Positions 16,862-25,318 of a DNA stretch of 64,000 bases are shown here, one piece after another. Under the pieces are notes generated by a model. The model did no database searches. It was not told the DNA's origin and saw nothing but the letters and a program-made list of their open reading frames with translations. Origin of the DNA: Antribacter gilvus (lineage in GTDB: Bacteria > Actinomycetota > Actinomycetes > Actinomycetales > Cellulomonadaceae); contig NZ_QXTH01000001.1 in the NCBI RefSeq assembly GCF_003946865.1, forward strand, positions 1 to 64,000, written 5' to 3'. Every line of letters begins with the position of its first letter. Positions within the stretch are counted from its first letter, which is position 1. The position numbers were made by a program, and so were the translations under genes.

Positions 16862-17152
16862 TCAGCGGACGCCGGTGCGCAGGATCTTGGTCCGCAGGAC
16901 GACCTCGTTGAGGCCGAGCTGACGGTCCAGCTCCTTCGCGGTGTCCGCGGTGGCGGTGAAGTCGACCACGGCGTAGATGCCCTCGGACTTCTTCGCGATG
17001 TCGAACGCCAGGCGGCGGCGACCCCAGATGTCCACCTTGTCGACGGTGCCACCCTCGGTCGTGATGACCGACAGGTACTTGTCGAGCGACGGGGCTACGG
17101 TGCGCTCCTCGACCTCCGGGTCAAGGATCACCATCAGTTCGTACTGACGCAT
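16862..17152 (-). CDS. rpsF: 30S ribosomal protein S6
   Basis: This 96-aa protein shows the S6 signature [16 protein letters not shown], then [26 protein letters not shown] and a short C-terminus ([11 protein letters not shown]). It is the first gene of the ribosomal/ssb operon and pairs with S18. Its 5' leader can fold into a structured element covering the Shine-Dalgarno. Confidence 0.97.
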   Translation of the reverse strand: MRQYELMVILDPEVEERTVAPSLDKYLSVITTEGGTVDKVDIWGRRRLAFDIAKKSEGIYAVVDFTATADTAKELDRQLGLNEVVLRTKILRTGVR

Positions 17153-17158
17153 GTTGAC

Positions 17159-17210
17159 AACCCACCTCCTCTGGTCTCAACGGCCACGGTCGTTCCGTGG
17201 CAGGAGGGTT
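17159..17210 (-). promoter_or_regulatory. Structured rpsF leader, candidate S6:S18 autoregulatory RNA
   Basis: In the minus-strand leader, AACCC (17206-17210) can pair with GGGUU (17159-17163) and the adjoining CC and U with GG and A, enclosing the hairpin CCACGG-AACGA-CCGUGG (17184-17200). The 3' side of the hairpin is followed by an unpaired CCG before the outer stem closes, and the outer stem includes the GGAGG upstream of rpsF. This resembles the published S6:S18-binding rpsF leader, which has a hairpin and a conserved CCG. Drawn by eye only. Confidence 0.5.
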
Positions 17211-17216
17211 ACGTGC

Positions 17217-17251
17217 GTGCGTCGCTGTGCCCGAAAGGCACAGCGACGCAC
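17217..17251 (-). terminator. Terminator after ino1
   Basis: A perfect 15-bp inverted repeat (17217-17231 and 17237-17251) with a 5-nt loop lies 15 nt after the ino1 stop and before the rpsF leader. Confidence 0.85.
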
Positions 17252-17266
17252 CAGTCTACCGGACGC

Positions 17267-18346
17267 TTACCGCTCGATGTCCCCGCGGATGAAGGCCTCA
17301 AGCTGGGCGCGCCCAGCGGTGTCCTCCATCTGCACGGGCGGCGACTTCATGAAGTACGTCGACGCGGAGAGGATCGGTCCGCCGACGCCGCGGTCCTTGG
17401 CGATCTTGGCGGCGCGGACGGCGTCGATGATGATGCCGGCCGAGTTGGGCGAGTCCCACACCTCGAGCTTGTACTCCATGTTCAGCGGAACCTCGCCGAA
17501 CGCGCGACCCTCGAGGCGCACGTAGGCCCACTTGCGGTCGTCGAGCCAGGCGACGTAGTCCGAGGGGCCGATGTGCACGTTGCGCGCACCCAGGTCGTGC
17601 TCGAGGTTCGACGTGACGGCCTGCGTCTTGGAGATCTTCTTCGACTCGAGGCGGTCCCGCTCGAGCATGTTCTTGAAGTCCATGTTGCCGCCGACGTTGA
17701 GCTGGTACGTGCGGTCCAGCACCACGCCGCGGTCCTCGAAGAGCTTGGCGAGCACGCGGTGCGTGATCGTGGCGCCCACCTGGGACTTGATGTCGTCGCC
17801 GACGACCGGCACACCGGCGTCCTCGAACTTCTTGGCCCACACCGGGTCCGACGCGATGAAGACGGGCAGCGCGTTGACGAACGCCACCCCCGCGTCGATG
17901 GCGCACTGCGCGTAGTACTTCGCGGCGACCTCCGAGCCCACGGGCAGGTAGCAGACGAGCACGTCCGCACGGGCCTCGCGCAGGGCGGCGACGATGTCGA
18001 CCGGCTCGGCGTCGGACTCCTGGATGGTCTCGCGGTAGTACTTGCCCAGGCCGTCGTTAGTGACGCCGCGCTGGACGGTCACCCCGAGCGGCGGCACGTC
18101 CGCGATCTTGATCGTGTTGTTCTCGGATGCGTTGATCGCGTCGGAGAGGTCGAAGCCGACCTTCTTCGCGTCGACGTCGAACGCCGCGACGAACTCGAGG
18201 CTCGACACGTGGTAGTCGCCGAACTGCACGTGCATGAGGCCCGGGACGGTTCCGGCGGGGTCGGCGTCACGGTAAAAGTGCACGCCCTGCACCAGGGACG
18301 ACGCGCAGTTGCCTACGCCGACGATGGCGACGCGGATGGAGGTCAT
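17267..18346 (-). CDS. ino1: Myo-inositol-1-phosphate synthase
   Basis: This 359-aa NAD-dependent enzyme converts glucose-6-phosphate to inositol-1-phosphate, which feeds phosphatidylinositol and mycothiol synthesis. Visible features are the Rossmann motif [49 protein letters not shown], the conserved [13 protein letters not shown] and the active-site region [17 protein letters not shown]. Length and sequence are of the short actinobacterial type. The ATG at 18346 overlaps the stop of padR by 4 nt, so the two are translationally coupled. Confidence 0.95.
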   Translation of the reverse strand: MTSIRVAIVGVGNCASSLVQGVHFYRDADPAGTVPGLMHVQFGDYHVSSLEFVAAFDVDAKKVGFDLSDAINASENNTIKIADVPPLGVTVQRGVTNDGLGKYYRETIQESDAEPVDIVAALREARADVLVCYLPVGSEVAAKYYAQCAIDAGVAFVNALPVFIASDPVWAKKFEDAGVPVVGDDIKSQVGATITHRVLAKLFEDRGVVLDRTYQLNVGGNMDFKNMLERDRLESKKISKTQAVTSNLEHDLGARNVHIGPSDYVAWLDDRKWAYVRLEGRAFGEVPLNMEYKLEVWDSPNSAGIIIDAVRAAKIAKDRGVGGPILSASTYFMKSPPVQMEDTAGRAQLEAFIRGDIER

Positions 18347-19050
18347 CCTCGCTCCTTCTCGTTCGTGCCGGGGTGGGGAACACCCTCGGCGGGGTGTGTT
18401 TCGTGGTCCCCGCCGGCCGTGCGTGACGGCCCGGACGTGGGTGTGCTGCTGCTGGCCCGTGCGCGGGCGCGTGCTCCGACGCGTCCCCGCTCGGTGGTGA
18501 TGAGGCTGTCGAGCCAGCGCACCTCGCGCTCGACCTTCTCGAGTCCGTAGCGCTGCAGCTCGAGCGTGTACTCGTCGAGACGTGCACGCGTGCGCGTCGC
18601 GGACTCCTTGACCGCTTCCAGCCGCTCCGTGAGCCGGGTGCGCCGGCCCTCGAGGATGCGGAGGCGGGTCTCGGCGTCGGTCTGCGCGAAGAGCGCGAAC
18701 CGGACGTCGAAGTTCTCGTCCTCCCAGGCGGCGGGCCCTGACGTGGCCAGCACGGTCTGGAGGTGCTCCTTGCCCTCGGCGGTCAGCTCGTACACGATCC
18801 GGCCGCGCCGGCCCGCGAGGGGCGGGGGCGGGGGTGTCGTCCTGCCCGACGCCGGGCTCTCGCCCTCCGTCGTGACGATCAGGTGGCGCGTGACCAGGCT
18901 CTTGAGCGCCGGGTAGAGGCTTCCGTACGAGAAGGCGCGGAACGAGCCGAGAAGGAGGTTGAGCCGCTTGCGCAGCTCGTAGCCGTGGAGCGGGGCTTCG
19001 CTGAGCAGACCGAGGATGGCGGTCTCGAGCACGTCCGAGCGGCTGCGCAC
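18343..19050 (-). CDS. PadR family transcriptional regulator
   Basis: This 235-aa regulator has an N-terminal winged helix ([20 protein letters not shown], then [16 protein letters not shown]) with a Pro-rich insertion in the wing ([16 protein letters not shown]), and a C-terminal helical dimerisation domain with an Arg-rich coiled coil. The GTG at 19050 is chosen because GGAGA lies 5 nt upstream. The tail after about residue 190 is low-complexity. Coupling to ino1 by ATGA overlap suggests that it tunes inositol and mycothiol supply, as seen for PadR-like genes beside ino1 in other actinobacteria. Confidence 0.9.
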   Translation of the reverse strand: MRSRSDVLETAILGLLSEAPLHGYELRKRLNLLLGSFRAFSYGSLYPALKSLVTRHLIVTTEGESPASGRTTPPPPPLAGRRGRIVYELTAEGKEHLQTVLATSGPAAWEDENFDVRFALFAQTDAETRLRILEGRRTRLTERLEAVKESATRTRARLDEYTLELQRYGLEKVEREVRWLDSLITTERGRVGARARARASSSTPTSGPSRTAGGDHETHPAEGVPHPGTNEKERG

Positions 19051-19104
19051 GATGTCTCCTTCCCCTGTGTGCCCGGGGCCATCGCGCGCTTCGTGCGTGA
19101 CTGA

Positions 19105-19134
19105 CCTATCGAGTCGATACATCGCGAGGATAGG
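19105..19134. promoter_or_regulatory. Nested palindromes, candidate PadR operator
   Basis: TATCGA-G-TCGATA (19107-19119) is a perfect 13-bp palindrome, nested in the wider inverted repeat CCTATC (19105-19110) / GATAGG (19129-19134). It lies about 55-85 nt before the padR start, where a promoter would be, so autoregulation is likely. Confidence 0.55.
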
Positions 19135-19181
19135 ACGAGTGTGAACGGGATGCAACGCGGAGCAGGACACGGGATGAAGGG

Positions 19182-19217
19182 CAGGAGCCCGGCTCACGAG
19201 TGTGAACCGGGCTCCTG
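19182..19217 (-). terminator. Terminator after the PBP gene
   Basis: Inverted repeat with 16-bp arms (19182-19197 and 19202-19217, one mismatch) and GAGT loop, 18 nt beyond the PBP stop codon. Confidence 0.85.
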
Positions 19218-19235
19218 GGCACGACAGGTGGTCTG

Positions 19236-21782
19236 CTACGGGAGGATGCCGCCGCCACCGCCACCGCCGCCGCCTCCTCCGCCGGGCACCGAGATGGACG
19301 GCGACGGCTCCGGCTCGGGCTCCTCCGGTCCGCTCGAGACCACCAGCTTCACGATGCTGTGCCGGTCCACCTCCGACCCGGGGCCGGGATTCATCGAGAT
19401 GACCGTGCCCTCGGGTCGGCTGTCCGGCACGCGTTCGAACGCTGGGGTCAGCTGGTACTCCCGTTTCTGAAGCTCGCGCGTCGCATCCTGCTCGGTCATC
19501 CCGACGACGTCGGGGACCAGGACCTTGTTCTGCGCCTTCGGGCCGCTCGAGACGGTCACGGGGATGTTCGCCCCCGGACCCACTATCTGTCCGGCATTCT
19601 CGACGTGGATCACGGTGCCCTTGGGCTCGTTCGACTCCTGGAGACGCTCCTGGGCACGTAGCCCGAGCTGCTGGAGGCGCTCACGGACCTGTTCGATGGG
19701 CTTGCCGACGAGGTCGGTCGGGACCGTGACGCCTTCCTGCTCCGGGGTCGGCGAGGGCGTCGGGGTCGGCGACGGCTTGGGCGTGGGCACCTTGTACTCC
19801 GGGAAGGGCAGCACGGGCTGGCCCTCGAGTGCGGAGCCCATGTAGGCAGTCCAGGCCCTGACGGGCCACGAGCCACCGGTGATCTCTCCGTCTGCCCACT
19901 GGGCGAAGGGCGTGATCGTCTCGTACGCACCCTTGCCTTCGTTTGCTTCCCGGTTGAACTGGTAGAGCCCCACCACCGTGGTGAGCTGGGGCACGAACCC
20001 CGCGAACCAGGCGGAATGGTTACTCGACGACGTGCCGGTCTTGCCGGCAGCCGGCCGACCCAGCTCCCTCGCGGGCTCGCCCGAACCCTTCTCGACGACC
20101 TGGGTCATCGCATAGGTCGTCGCACCGATGACGTCGGGCGCCACGACCGGGTTGGAGATGACCGTGGCCTCGTACTGGGGCTCGTCGCGCAGGGTGGTCA
20201 CGGTCTGGACCATGTAGGGCTCGCGCTCGATCCCGCCGGCCGCGATCGTGTTGTACGCATGGGCGAGGTCGAGGTTGTGCACGGACGCGTCCCCGAGCAC
20301 GTTGCCGAGGTTGTTGCCGATGACCTTGGCCTCCGAGCCGTACGTCTCGGGGATCCCCAGCCGGAACGCCACCTCGGCGGTCTTCTCCGGGCCGACCTCC
20401 TTGTTGAGCTCGACGTAGGCGGAGTTGATCGAGTCCTGGGTCGCCTCGACCAGGTCGACCTGGCCGTAGCTCTTGCCGCCGAAGTTCTTGACGCCGCGGT
20501 CCGCCGAGCCCACGTCGTCGTTGAAGCCCGGGACCATGAGGTTGTGGGTGCCGTCGAACTGGTCGCGGATGCTGACGCCGTTCTCGAGTGCGGCGATGAG
20601 TGTGAAGGGCTTGAACGTGGAACCGCCCTGGGCGACGTCGTAGGTCGCCGCGTTCGTCGGCATGGTCACGTAGTCCGGCCCGCCGTAGAGCGCCTTGATC
20701 GCACCGGTCGCGGGATCGATCGAGGTGAGCGACGCTCGGGTGAGCGGGTTGGCGTCCGGCGGGAGGGCCATTGCGACCTCGGCGGCCCCCATCAGGCGCG
20801 GGTCGATCGTCGTCGTGACCTTGTAGCCCTTCGTCCGGAGGTCCTCGGCGGAGATGTTCGCGCCCTCGGGGTCGGCGAGCTCGTCCTCCACCAGCTGGAG
20901 CAGGTAACCCTTGGTGCCCTGGAGGCTGTCGCCGGCCTGCTTCGGGACGGGCACGGGGAAGGCAGCGGCAGCCTTCTCCTCCGGCGTGATCACGCCGTCC
21001 TCCGCCATGAAGTTGATGGCGCGCTGCCACCGCTCCTGGATCTTCTTCTGGTTGTACTCGGGGTCCTTGGTCCCGTCCCACTGGTTCGGGGACGGGATGG
21101 TACCGATGAGGAACGCGATCTTGTTGTAGTCGAGATCCTTGGCGTCGACCCCGAAGTAGGCCTGGGACGCGGCCTGGATGCCGTACGCGCCACGTCCGAA
21201 GTAGATGACGTTGACGTACCGCTGGATGATGTCTTCCTTGGACTGCGCCTCCGTCACCTTGTAGGCGAGGATCGCCTCGCGGACCTTGTCCTTGTACGAC
21301 TTTCCCGAGCCGTAGTACTGCTCGACGTACTGCATGGTCAGGGTGGACCCACCCTGCTGCGGATTGCCCTGGAGGTTGTTGACGGCGGCTCGGACGATGC
21401 CACGCGGGTCCACGCCGCTGTTGGTCCAGAACGTCTTGTCCTCGGACGCGACGAGCGAGTCGGTGATCAGCTTCCAGTTCGGCAGGTCGGCGGGCGTGAC
21501 ATTGACACGGTCGACCGCCTTGAACTCACCCATCACCGAGCCGTCCGCGTAGTACACGGTGGTGGTCTGGTTTCCGACGTCGGCTCCCTGCTCAGGGATC
21601 GGCGTCGTCGTGTAGCCCATGACGATCACGCCGGTGGCCAGCGACAACCCCGTGAGGATGGTGCCCACCACGATCCGCCAGGAGGGGACCCACGCGCGCC
21701 AACCCCGCCGGTAGGGGCGGGGGTAGTTCCAGAATGGCTGACGCCGGCGCGGGACCTGCGGAGGAATGCTCCAGTTCGCCAC
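19236..21782 (-). CDS. Bifunctional penicillin-binding protein with two PASTA domains
   Basis: This 848-aa class A PBP polymerises and cross-links peptidoglycan. After a short cytoplasmic tail and one TM segment (residues 36-56), the GT51 domain shows SEDKTFW and QGGSTLTMQY. The transpeptidase domain has the Ser in GGSTFKPFTL, the SxN triad SIN and the KTG box in AGKTGTSSSN. Two PASTA domains follow (VPTDLVGKPIEQV and VPDVVGMTEQDA) and then a Pro/Glu segment with a Gly12 run ending ILP. It resembles mycobacterial PonA-type enzymes. The start is a GTG with a GAGGAG upstream. Confidence 0.95.
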   Translation of the reverse strand: MANWSIPPQVPRRRQPFWNYPRPYRRGWRAWVPSWRIVVGTILTGLSLATGVIVMGYTTTPIPEQGADVGNQTTTVYYADGSVMGEFKAVDRVNVTPADLPNWKLITDSLVASEDKTFWTNSGVDPRGIVRAAVNNLQGNPQQGGSTLTMQYVEQYYGSGKSYKDKVREAILAYKVTEAQSKEDIIQRYVNVIYFGRGAYGIQAASQAYFGVDAKDLDYNKIAFLIGTIPSPNQWDGTKDPEYNQKKIQERWQRAINFMAEDGVITPEEKAAAAFPVPVPKQAGDSLQGTKGYLLQLVEDELADPEGANISAEDLRTKGYKVTTTIDPRLMGAAEVAMALPPDANPLTRASLTSIDPATGAIKALYGGPDYVTMPTNAATYDVAQGGSTFKPFTLIAALENGVSIRDQFDGTHNLMVPGFNDDVGSADRGVKNFGGKSYGQVDLVEATQDSINSAYVELNKEVGPEKTAEVAFRLGIPETYGSEAKVIGNNLGNVLGDASVHNLDLAHAYNTIAAGGIEREPYMVQTVTTLRDEPQYEATVISNPVVAPDVIGATTYAMTQVVEKGSGEPARELGRPAAGKTGTSSSNHSAWFAGFVPQLTTVVGLYQFNREANEGKGAYETITPFAQWADGEITGGSWPVRAWTAYMGSALEGQPVLPFPEYKVPTPKPSPTPTPSPTPEQEGVTVPTDLVGKPIEQVRERLQQLGLRAQERLQESNEPKGTVIHVENAGQIVGPGANIPVTVSSGPKAQNKVLVPDVVGMTEQDATRELQKREYQLTPAFERVPDSRPEGTVISMNPGPGSEVDRHSIVKLVVSSGPEEPEPEPSPSISVPGGGGGGGGGGGGILP

Positions 21783-22023
21783 GTCCTGCTTCTCCTCTTC
21801 GTCGGTCTCTTCGGGTCCGCAGCCGAGGCGACGGCTCGAAGAGCGCGCTCGAGGTACAGCGGACCAACCGAAACAATAGGGGGTCCATCTGGAGGAGAGG
21901 CATCGTGACGGCGCAGAAGAGGGTCGTCTGTGCGGTTCCTGCCAGGTCCGCGCAGGCCTCTGCCCCCTGCTTCACACAATCCTCACAGGGTGGATAGGGC
22001 CGAGCGGTCGGTTCGGTGGCGGC
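21783..22023. other. Intergenic region before the PBP gene
   Basis: The 241 bp between the PBP start and the end of the next minus-strand gene hold the PBP leader. Open minus-strand frames here lack family signatures and overlap the PBP start, so I do not call a gene. Confidence 0.4.
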
Positions 22024-22293
22024 TCAGTGGTGCCGGAGCGCGTCGACCAGGTCGTCCTTCTTCATCCGGGAACGGCCGGCCACGCCGACCTCGGCGGCCT
22101 TCTTGCGGAGGTCGGCCACGCTCCAGTCCTCGTAGGACGGCGACTTGCCGCCCTTCTTCCCGACGCTGCTGCGTCCGCGCGCCGCGGCCGCGTTGGCGAT
22201 CCGTGCCGACTTCTCCTTGCTGTTTCCCTCCTCGCGGAGCTCCTCGTAGAGCTCGGGGTCCTTCACGCTGGGGCCCGGGGAACGCCGTGGCAT
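22024..22293 (-). CDS. Small protein with Rho-N-like C-terminal domain (DUF7218-like)
   Basis: This 89-aa basic protein begins MPRRSPGPSVKDPELYEELR, continues with a conserved SKEKSARIANAAAARGRSSV segment and closes with a SAP/Rho-N-like helix-extended-helix (WSVADLRKKAAEVGVAGRSR, then MKKDDLVDALRHH). Such domains bind nucleic acid. AAGGAG lies 6 nt before the ATG at 22293. Proteins of this kind are common in actinobacteria and are of unknown function; a chromatin-associated or stress role is a guess. Confidence 0.85.
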   Translation of the reverse strand: MPRRSPGPSVKDPELYEELREEGNSKEKSARIANAAAARGRSSVGKKGGKSPSYEDWSVADLRKKAAEVGVAGRSRMKKDDLVDALRHH

Positions 22294-22583
22294 CGCGGTC
22301 TCCTTCTCTGGTGACTTCTGTGGTAGGGCGCTTGCTTCCACCGTCTCCCCGGGGCGGCGAGGTCGCAACCAACCGGGTGAACTGCGGAACCATTACTGAA
22401 TTGTGATCAATAAGAGGCCTCGGAACGGTTCCCTCCCGGCGTGCCGATGGGTACGTTCACTTCTCAGAGGTTCCCGGTACCCCGGGTATCAGGAGTCCCG
22501 CCAGAGTCGGCGGGCTACGGCGCCGATCTCGCGCCGGACGTACCTGCACCGCGGCGATGGAGCCGCGACGAGAGGACGGAAAG
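22294..22583. other. Divergent intergenic region, 290 bp
   Basis: The spacer between two divergent genes contains an A/T-richer stretch around 22390-22412 (ATTACTGAATTGTGATCAAT) that could hold a promoter. No coding frame is convincing. Confidence 0.35.
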
Positions 22584-24383
22584 ATGGCGAACCACGCCAA
22601 CCCCTTTGCGCGCCGACCGAGACCGGCATCCACAGCCCTGAGCATCGCGGGGCTCGTGCTCCTGACGCTGGCCATGGTCGTGCTCGTGGGCTTCCTGCTG
22701 GTCTACAACGGACAGCTCGCCACCGGCGCCGCCAAGCTCGACTCCGGCGCAGGCGACCTCCAGGCGGGAGCCTCCGAGCTCGCGGACGGCGCCGACCAGG
22801 TGTCCGACGGCGCAGGCCGTCTCGCCGAGGGCGCGAGCACCCTCGCTGCGGGCACCGTCGAGGTGACCGCCGGCACGGCGAAGCTGACCACGGGAGCCTG
22901 GGAGCTGGACGGGGGCGCCCAGACCGCGCTCGCCGGGTCCCAGAAGCTGGCCGACGGCACGGCCCTCCTCAGGGACGGTGCCCTCAAGATCGCCGACGGC
23001 ACCGCCGAGACGGCCACCGACGTCCGCGACCTCGCGGCCGGGTCGACGAAGATCGCGGCGGGGACCGGCCAGCTCCTCACCGGCGCCGGCCAGCTCCGCG
23101 GAGGCGCGGAGCAGCTCGCCGGAGGTATCGACACCCTGGTGGCCAAGACGCCCAGCCTCGTCGGGGGCGCCGACCAGCTGGCCGCAGGAGCCGGCCGCCT
23201 CGCCGTCGGCTCGTCCGACCTCGTCGACGGGCTGGGCGCCCTGGGCGCCGGCTCGGCACAGCTGGCGGCCGGCGCGGCTGACACGGACGCCGGCGCCGAC
23301 GCGCTCGCGGCGGGGACGACCGTGCTCGCGGCCGGTGCCGACCGGATCGTCGGAGGTGTCGCCACGGTCGATGCAGGCGTCGCCCAGGTCGACGCCGGGC
23401 TCGGCTCGCTCGTGGCCGGCACCGCGAACGTGCGGGACGGGAACGCCGCTCTCGCGACGAACCTCCGTGCACTCGCGACGAGCGCCACGGACCCTGCGCT
23501 CAAGGCACAGCTCGAGGCGCTCGCCGCCTCGGCGGAGGCGCTCCGCGACGGGTCGGCCGCGACGGCAGCCGGAGCCGCTGCTGCCAAGGGCGGCACGGCA
23601 GCGGTCCTCGGCGGCATCCGGCACGAGACGGGGGGCCTGGCGGTGGGCGCCGCCACGCTCCGTGGGGGTGCACAGGGCGCCGCCGCAGGGGCGGCCCAGC
23701 TCGCAGCGGGCACCGAGAAGGTCAAGGTCGGCGCGGCCGGCGTGCGTGCCGGCGCAGCCGATGCTCTCACCGGTGCGCGGCAGCTCGAGTCGGGGGCGGC
23801 GGACCTCCGCTCGGGTGCCGTCCTCCTCGACGCGGGGGCCTCGGAGCTCGGTGCCGGGGCGCCTCAGCTCCAGGCAGGCGCCCACCAGATCTCCGGCGGT
23901 CTCGCCGGCCTCCAGGGCGGCCTGGGAGAGGTTGACGCCGGGGTGATCGAGATCCGCGACCGGGTGGTGCCGAAGGTGACCAAGTCGCAGACGCTCGCCG
24001 ACGGCGCCGACCGGCTCGCCCTCAAGCTCGGCGAGGCGGAGGACGGCGCGCTCCAGCTCAGCACCGGTCTCGGCACGCTCGCCGAGGGCACGGGCACCCT
24101 CGCGGAGGGCGCCAACGCTCTCGACACGGGCGCGCAGAAGCTCTCCGCCGGCGCGGGCGACCTGGCCGACGGCGCCGCCGACCTCGCCGACGGCAGCGGC
24201 GACCTGGCCCAGGGCGCCGTCACCCTGGCGGACGGGACCGGCACGCTGGTCGACGGCACCGGGACCCTGAGGGCCTCGGCCGGGACGGGTACCGCGGGCG
24301 TGGTCCCCCCGGCGGGCGGCGCGCTCGCAGTCCTCGGTCTGCTGGCCGCGGCCGTGGGCCTGGCACTCCGCCGCCGGGCCTGA
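22584..24383 (+). CDS. Membrane protein built of about 75 xxxLxxG heptads
   Basis: This 599-aa protein has a TM segment near residues 20-45 and another at the end (PPAGGALAVLGLLAAAVGLALRRRA). Nearly all between is made of seven-residue units such as AGRLAEG, ADGADQV and AGQLRGG, the X-X-X-Leu-X-X-Gly heptad (TIGR03057-like) known in short runs in YhgE/Pip and some MMPL-type proteins. About 75 units fit between the two TM segments. The predicted topology is a long extracytoplasmic rod or solenoid held at both ends. Function unknown; a scaffold, surface or secretion-associated role is possible. The ATG at 22584 is favoured over an upstream start because the conserved TM follows closely. Confidence 0.8.
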   Translation: MANHANPFARRPRPASTALSIAGLVLLTLAMVVLVGFLLVYNGQLATGAAKLDSGAGDLQAGASELADGADQVSDGAGRLAEGASTLAAGTVEVTAGTAKLTTGAWELDGGAQTALAGSQKLADGTALLRDGALKIADGTAETATDVRDLAAGSTKIAAGTGQLLTGAGQLRGGAEQLAGGIDTLVAKTPSLVGGADQLAAGAGRLAVGSSDLVDGLGALGAGSAQLAAGAADTDAGADALAAGTTVLAAGADRIVGGVATVDAGVAQVDAGLGSLVAGTANVRDGNAALATNLRALATSATDPALKAQLEALAASAEALRDGSAATAAGAAAAKGGTAAVLGGIRHETGGLAVGAATLRGGAQGAAAGAAQLAAGTEKVKVGAAGVRAGAADALTGARQLESGAADLRSGAVLLDAGASELGAGAPQLQAGAHQISGGLAGLQGGLGEVDAGVIEIRDRVVPKVTKSQTLADGADRLALKLGEAEDGALQLSTGLGTLAEGTGTLAEGANALDTGAQKLSAGAGDLADGAADLADGSGDLAQGAVTLADGTGTLVDGTGTLRASAGTGTAGVVPPAGGALAVLGLLAAAVGLALRRRA

Positions 24384-24397
24384 CCCTCCCGGCGCAC

Positions 24398-24463
24398 ACG
24401 CTGTGGGTACACAGATGGTCGCCTTCCGGCTTCGGAAGACGACCATCTGTGTACCCACAGCGT
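24398..24463. terminator. 66-nt hairpin with 24-bp perfect arms
   Basis: Arms 24398-24421 and 24440-24463 are perfect complements of 24 bp, with an inner 5-bp stem (24423-24427/24434-24438). It sits between two converging genes and may be a bidirectional terminator, but is much longer than others here. An 11-bp piece of the arm (TGTGTACCCAC) is repeated at 24464-24474. Confidence 0.65.
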
Positions 24464-24494
24464 TGTGTACCCACCGCGCCGGCCCGGCGCGGGG

Positions 24495-25211
24495 CTACAT
24501 CCCTGCGAGGAGGTCCTCCATGCGGTCGATCTCCGCCGTCTGTCCCGCCGCGGTCTCGTCCGCCATCTCGCCGGCGTAGACGTCGGTCCCTTCGGCGACC
24601 ACCGTGTGCGCCATCTCCACCGCACCCCGGTGGTGGCGGATCATCAGCTCGAGGAACGCCCGGTCGAACTCGGTCCCGCTCGCCGCCTCCAGGTTCGCCA
24701 GCTCCTCGGCCGACACCGCGCCGGGCATCCCGGCGTGGCCGTGCCCCGCGTCCGACGGCGTCCGCGGACCCGTGCCGTCGGCCGCCTCCGCGGCCACGGG
24801 GACGGGAAGGCCGCGTGCCTCCAGCCAGGCCGCGAGGGCGTGGATCTCGCCCGCCTGGGCGCCCTCGATCCGCTCGGCGAAGGTCCGCACCTGCTCGGAC
24901 GACGCGCGCCCGGGCGCCAGCGCTGACATCTCGAGCGCCTGCGCGTGGTGGTCGATCATCACCGTCACGAACTCGACGTCCGCGTCGTTCCACTCGCTGT
25001 ACGGGTCATCCACACCGTCGAAGTCCTCGGGCGAGATGGTGGTCGCGGCCTCACCAGGCCTCCCCGGCTGCACGACGACGGAGCTCGGCTTCGAGGTCTC
25101 GTCGCCCTGGGCGGTGCACGCCCCGGTCAGAGCGACCACGCTCAGGAGGGCGAGGGGCAGGAGCGGGGCGAGGGGCCGACGTCGGCCCGCGGAGGTGTGC
25201 ACGAATCCCAT
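24495..25211 (-). CDS. DUF305 lipoprotein
   Basis: This 238-aa exported protein has a lipoprotein signal (PLALLSVVALTGAC, Cys32). The DUF305 domain has its two His-pair motifs, VTVMIDHHAQALEMS and LELMIRHHRGAVEMA, on helices of a ferritin-like bundle. The family is linked with metal stress, notably copper, but its activity is not established. The ATG at 25211 is chosen because the signal peptide starts there. It diverges from the LVIVD gene, and a second DUF305 gene lies just beyond. Confidence 0.9.
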   Translation of the reverse strand: MGFVHTSAGRRRPLAPLLPLALLSVVALTGACTAQGDETSKPSSVVVQPGRPGEAATTISPEDFDGVDDPYSEWNDADVEFVTVMIDHHAQALEMSALAPGRASSEQVRTFAERIEGAQAGEIHALAAWLEARGLPVPVAAEAADGTGPRTPSDAGHGHAGMPGAVSAEELANLEAASGTEFDRAFLELMIRHHRGAVEMAHTVVAEGTDVYAGEMADETAAGQTAEIDRMEDLLAGM

Positions 25212-25318
25212 CCTTCCCGATCGAATGTCACTACTGTGTAAAAAATCCCGCCAAAGCCTTTTCTTCGGGCAATTAGAGGGCGAGACTCGCTGGACCCTAC
25301 CAAGGAGGTGTGACGACT

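Noticed and set aside
21592-21979. Small minus-strand open frames before the PBP gene
   Set aside because: They overlap the PBP start in other frames, show no family motif and lack good Shine-Dalgarno sequences. No tRNA-like T-loop is found there either.
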